A stretch of DNA of 64,000 bases from Psychrobacter urativorans (GTDB lineage: Bacteria; Pseudomonadota; Gammaproteobacteria; Pseudomonadales; Moraxellaceae): positions 186,001 through 250,000 of the forward strand of contig NZ_CP012678.1 in NCBI RefSeq assembly GCF_001298525.1, read 5' to 3'. Position numbers and translations under genes: made by a program. Position 1 is the stretch's first letter, and every line of letters starts with the position of its first letter. Of the stretch, positions 62,801-64,000 are shown piece by piece. Below the pieces are notes generated by a model, which saw only the letters and a list, made by a program, of their open reading frames with translations, did not search any database and was not told the origin of the DNA.

Positions 62801-64000
62801 CCAGCATTACCTTTTGCTGAAGAAGTGTTTATAACGTCAGAAATATTAAGCACGCAAGCCGCCACTGATTCAGCAGAGGTATCTGAACAAAATTTCATGC
62901 AAATGTTAGAGCGTGCGATGCAAGGCGAAAAGCTCAATCAAAAACAAACCAATGCTCCCGCAAAAGTCTGGCAAGATGTCTTTGAACATCTACAAGCACG
63001 AGATGTCGAGAATAACCAGCAGCCCATTAAAGTCAATCTGCCCACTAAAGCGGACTATGCGGTAATTGCTCAGCGCATTCAACCAAACAATGATACGAAT
63101 AACGATACCGACGAGAATTTTGATGTTGCTCATATTGATATGCAGTACTTATATCTACAGGTTCGCCATCCGGCAAGGTATTTCTTAAAAGAACAGCAAG
63201 TTCATATCGTATTGCCCGCTGAAGATACCGTGTATCAAGAGCCGCTATCGCTATCCAGTTTAGATGCTTATACTGTTAATGCACAACTGCTTAGTGGTTT
63301 GTACACAGCTACAAACGATAATTCTGTTGTTAATGAGAATACCAATCAGCAGGCAGCGCCAATAAATCGTCTATTATACGATCCTGTTATGCCTGCAGGG
63401 GTTGCACGCCAATCTACTCTAAATTATCAACAACTTAAAATCACCGAGCAGTGCCGTGAGTTTTCTGAAGAATTATCGTCAATGGGTATTCAGGTTAATA
63501 GACACTTTACCCTTGATGCTGACGATATTGATATTGAAAGCGCAGAAATTTGTCTCACATTATTAACCCCATGTGCAGAAAAAATGATTAGCGTTGATGC
63601 CGCTGATATGAATATTCAAGGTCAGATAAATATTAAAGGCTCAGTGCCTTTAGCGTTATCAGCAGAGAAGTTGTCAGCAGAAAAATCTCCTGAATTATGG
63701 CTCAATATCTTGCCGAATGGCGCGCGTACACAACATTTATTACGCTTTTGGCTAGCACACGTTTATTGGCAAGTAGCGCGACGTACCACCGAAGCGCAAG
63801 TTACTGCTAATGATGGTAGAAGTATTTGGCGCTTTAATAAACCCAGCACGGAACATGCAAAATATAAAGGTAAGACGACTTTTTCGTTAGCACCTATTGC
63901 TTATGAGACTGCGTTGGCTGAATTGCTTAAATGGATTAGATTTGCCCAAATTGCAGGTAGTACACCTATGACAATATTGCCGATGTACGCCATTACTTAT
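59879..64000 (+). CDS. recC: exodeoxyribonuclease V gamma subunit RecC (partial, runs off the window)
   Basis: Part of RecBCD, which processes double-strand breaks and recognises Chi. The frame from ATG stays open for 1,374 codons to the window edge. MFTIIQSHRTEILVEQLL at the start, IVIVPSMVLGEWLD, SIHSCHNLQRQLEILRSMIGRWL (about residues 480-502) and VRHPARYFLKEQ (about 1095-1106) match RecC blocks. Escherichia RecC is 1,122 residues in total, so this protein is much longer. Inserts rich in Asn, Asp and Lys (for example near residues 425-445, DLDDDTNNINSLSKNK) account for part of it. recB and recD would be expected downstream. Confidence 0.88.
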   Translation, partial: MFTIIQSHRTEILVEQLLSAYKSKNQPIFEEFIVIVPSMVLGEWLDKSIASQAGISTLVTTTFWGQYQWTLMQKVLAEYNTWLETMPSAQDILTVPEVAVLTGSVMQWRLFGYFTYYQTEIMANDAHPLYPLLSALLDGDADRSQQDIRLWSLATDFSRVFSRYLNHREAWLDLWSDNKAVDVEAMVAAKDELTIAFDKYAGKTPDWLVAHYTELEAAQRHLWHLLFAAVYKHRAAIETRFWQIMSGEVNNTEINLQALLPSHLHIFTIQQLPQNELDFLQRLSKYIDITLLHYNPSQLFWADIVDKQWLQRQQVINPESVFLRDYGHTLLSRLGKQSRETFAMLASLSGNEQHEGFELQWHDRFDVSDNINLAFDSHTESASSLSLLAHLQQDVLMLDESATQQATAGRVSAALGAQMALDLDDDTNNINSLSKNKADNKKKPKNIEPSENQWYSDDVLASKYNEQPRQWQLSQYDNSLSIHSCHNLQRQLEILRSMIGRWLNEPITKGKKRHLSDIVVLLPDVDRHHDLITSVFVNGKGQDGLTLPAKITGVVDKSIRQLWEAISGFYGLLGSETARFESAEVLDWLMLPPLYESLGLTHEQMRRGCDLLEQAGFVRGFDEAHLQYSLHTQDYDYRFSFAYALDQIALGLIMPEAGISDCLYPDNWKEDVLAEKTVPISSISLGDAPIVEALCRVHAGLNACRYEYQARYKAEDWLNRIESNIIHLYFGALDQTRPMRAIFNAMNGFKSSLRANRHYQRYHADSKNDVNIANDDVLAVGQVEAKLSQVSTLPLKLSFMLDSIEDELESQQVSAEPTGVITFGRFGALRNVPFGLVVMLNMDLSEFPNRDRDNRYDLMKAGLAKRGDRFSEDDDNGAFLDALLCARNACWIFYNGQRLTDTHEHLPANPVSELLQFLQGEIQWQWDPLKNAQKSFNIDNNLNSSAINDNNAALTAQVQRYLPKLIEQWLVTRHPALPFAEEVFITSEILSTQAATDSAEVSEQNFMQMLERAMQGEKLNQKQTNAPAKVWQDVFEHLQARDVENNQQPIKVNLPTKADYAVIAQRIQPNNDTNNDTDENFDVAHIDMQYLYLQVRHPARYFLKEQQVHIVLPAEDTVYQEPLSLSSLDAYTVNAQLLSGLYTATNDNSVVNENTNQQAAPINRLLYDPVMPAGVARQSTLNYQQLKITEQCREFSEELSSMGIQVNRHFTLDADDIDIESAEICLTLLTPCAEKMISVDAADMNIQGQINIKGSVPLALSAEKLSAEKSPELWLNILPNGARTQHLLRFWLAHVYWQVARRTTEAQVTANDGRSIWRFNKPSTEHAKYKGKTTFSLAPIAYETALAELLKWIRFAQIAGSTPMTILPMYAITY

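Overview
The window looks like a chromosomal segment of a Moraxellaceae gammaproteobacterium, most likely Psychrobacter. This is inferred from moderate-to-low GC, the protein flavour (EptA/PmrAB, an AceI-like PACE pump, DnaE, a very long RecC) and gene content. No rRNA or species marker is present, so the genus is an inference.

Layout. 1-8.1 kb: housekeeping genes (DUF924, DUF488, cysE, ytoQ-like, trmJ, an orphan HPt protein, dnaE). 8.4-17.6 kb: a complete-looking trans-4-hydroxy-L-proline catabolic operon on the minus strand (epimerase, D-amino-acid dehydrogenase, DHDPS/NAL-family deaminase, semialdehyde dehydrogenase, AGCS symporter, second dehydrogenase) beside a divergent PAS-AraC regulator. 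17.6-26.8 kb: ggt, two large acidic lipoproteins in tandem, and a Cpx-like envelope-stress set (Spy/CpxP-like protein divergent from a response regulator and sensor kinase). 26.8-29.8 kb: a GntR regulator divergent from a MatC-like carrier and an amidohydrolase. 30.7-35.9 kb: pstSCAB-phoU. 36.3-43.1 kb: an Old-Yellow-Enzyme/FAD oxidoreductase, then eptA with an adjacent response regulator and kinase, and a PAP2 phosphatase. 43.4-49.9 kb: cytochrome b561, a QseBC/PmrAB-like pair, and a PepSY / small membrane protein / ApbE / ferric-reductase-like operon, then a VIT1-family protein. Sites built from CTTAA(C/G) half-sites about 11 bp apart lie before eptA/PAP2, before the b561 gene and before the PepSY gene. 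This suggests the region is one envelope and redox regulon. 50-54.2 kb: DedA, DUF2058, a PACE pump with a TTG start, an IS3 transposase scrap and an NAD-malic enzyme.

54.5-57.5 kb holds the most unusual locus: two short CRISPR arrays pointing away from each other, each with its own leader. The two 100-bp leaders are about 85% identical in inverted orientation. They flank only csx16, a 5'-truncated cas1 and cas2. No Cas10 or other interference gene is present. The repeat and Csx16 point to a type III ancestry. Each array ends at a terminator-like hairpin, and an approximately 150-bp repeat-like insert splits a repeat of the right array.

57.9-64 kb: tRNA-Arg(CCT), a membrane-anchored ModA-like binding protein, an unknown protein and the first 1,374 codons of recC, which runs off the window.
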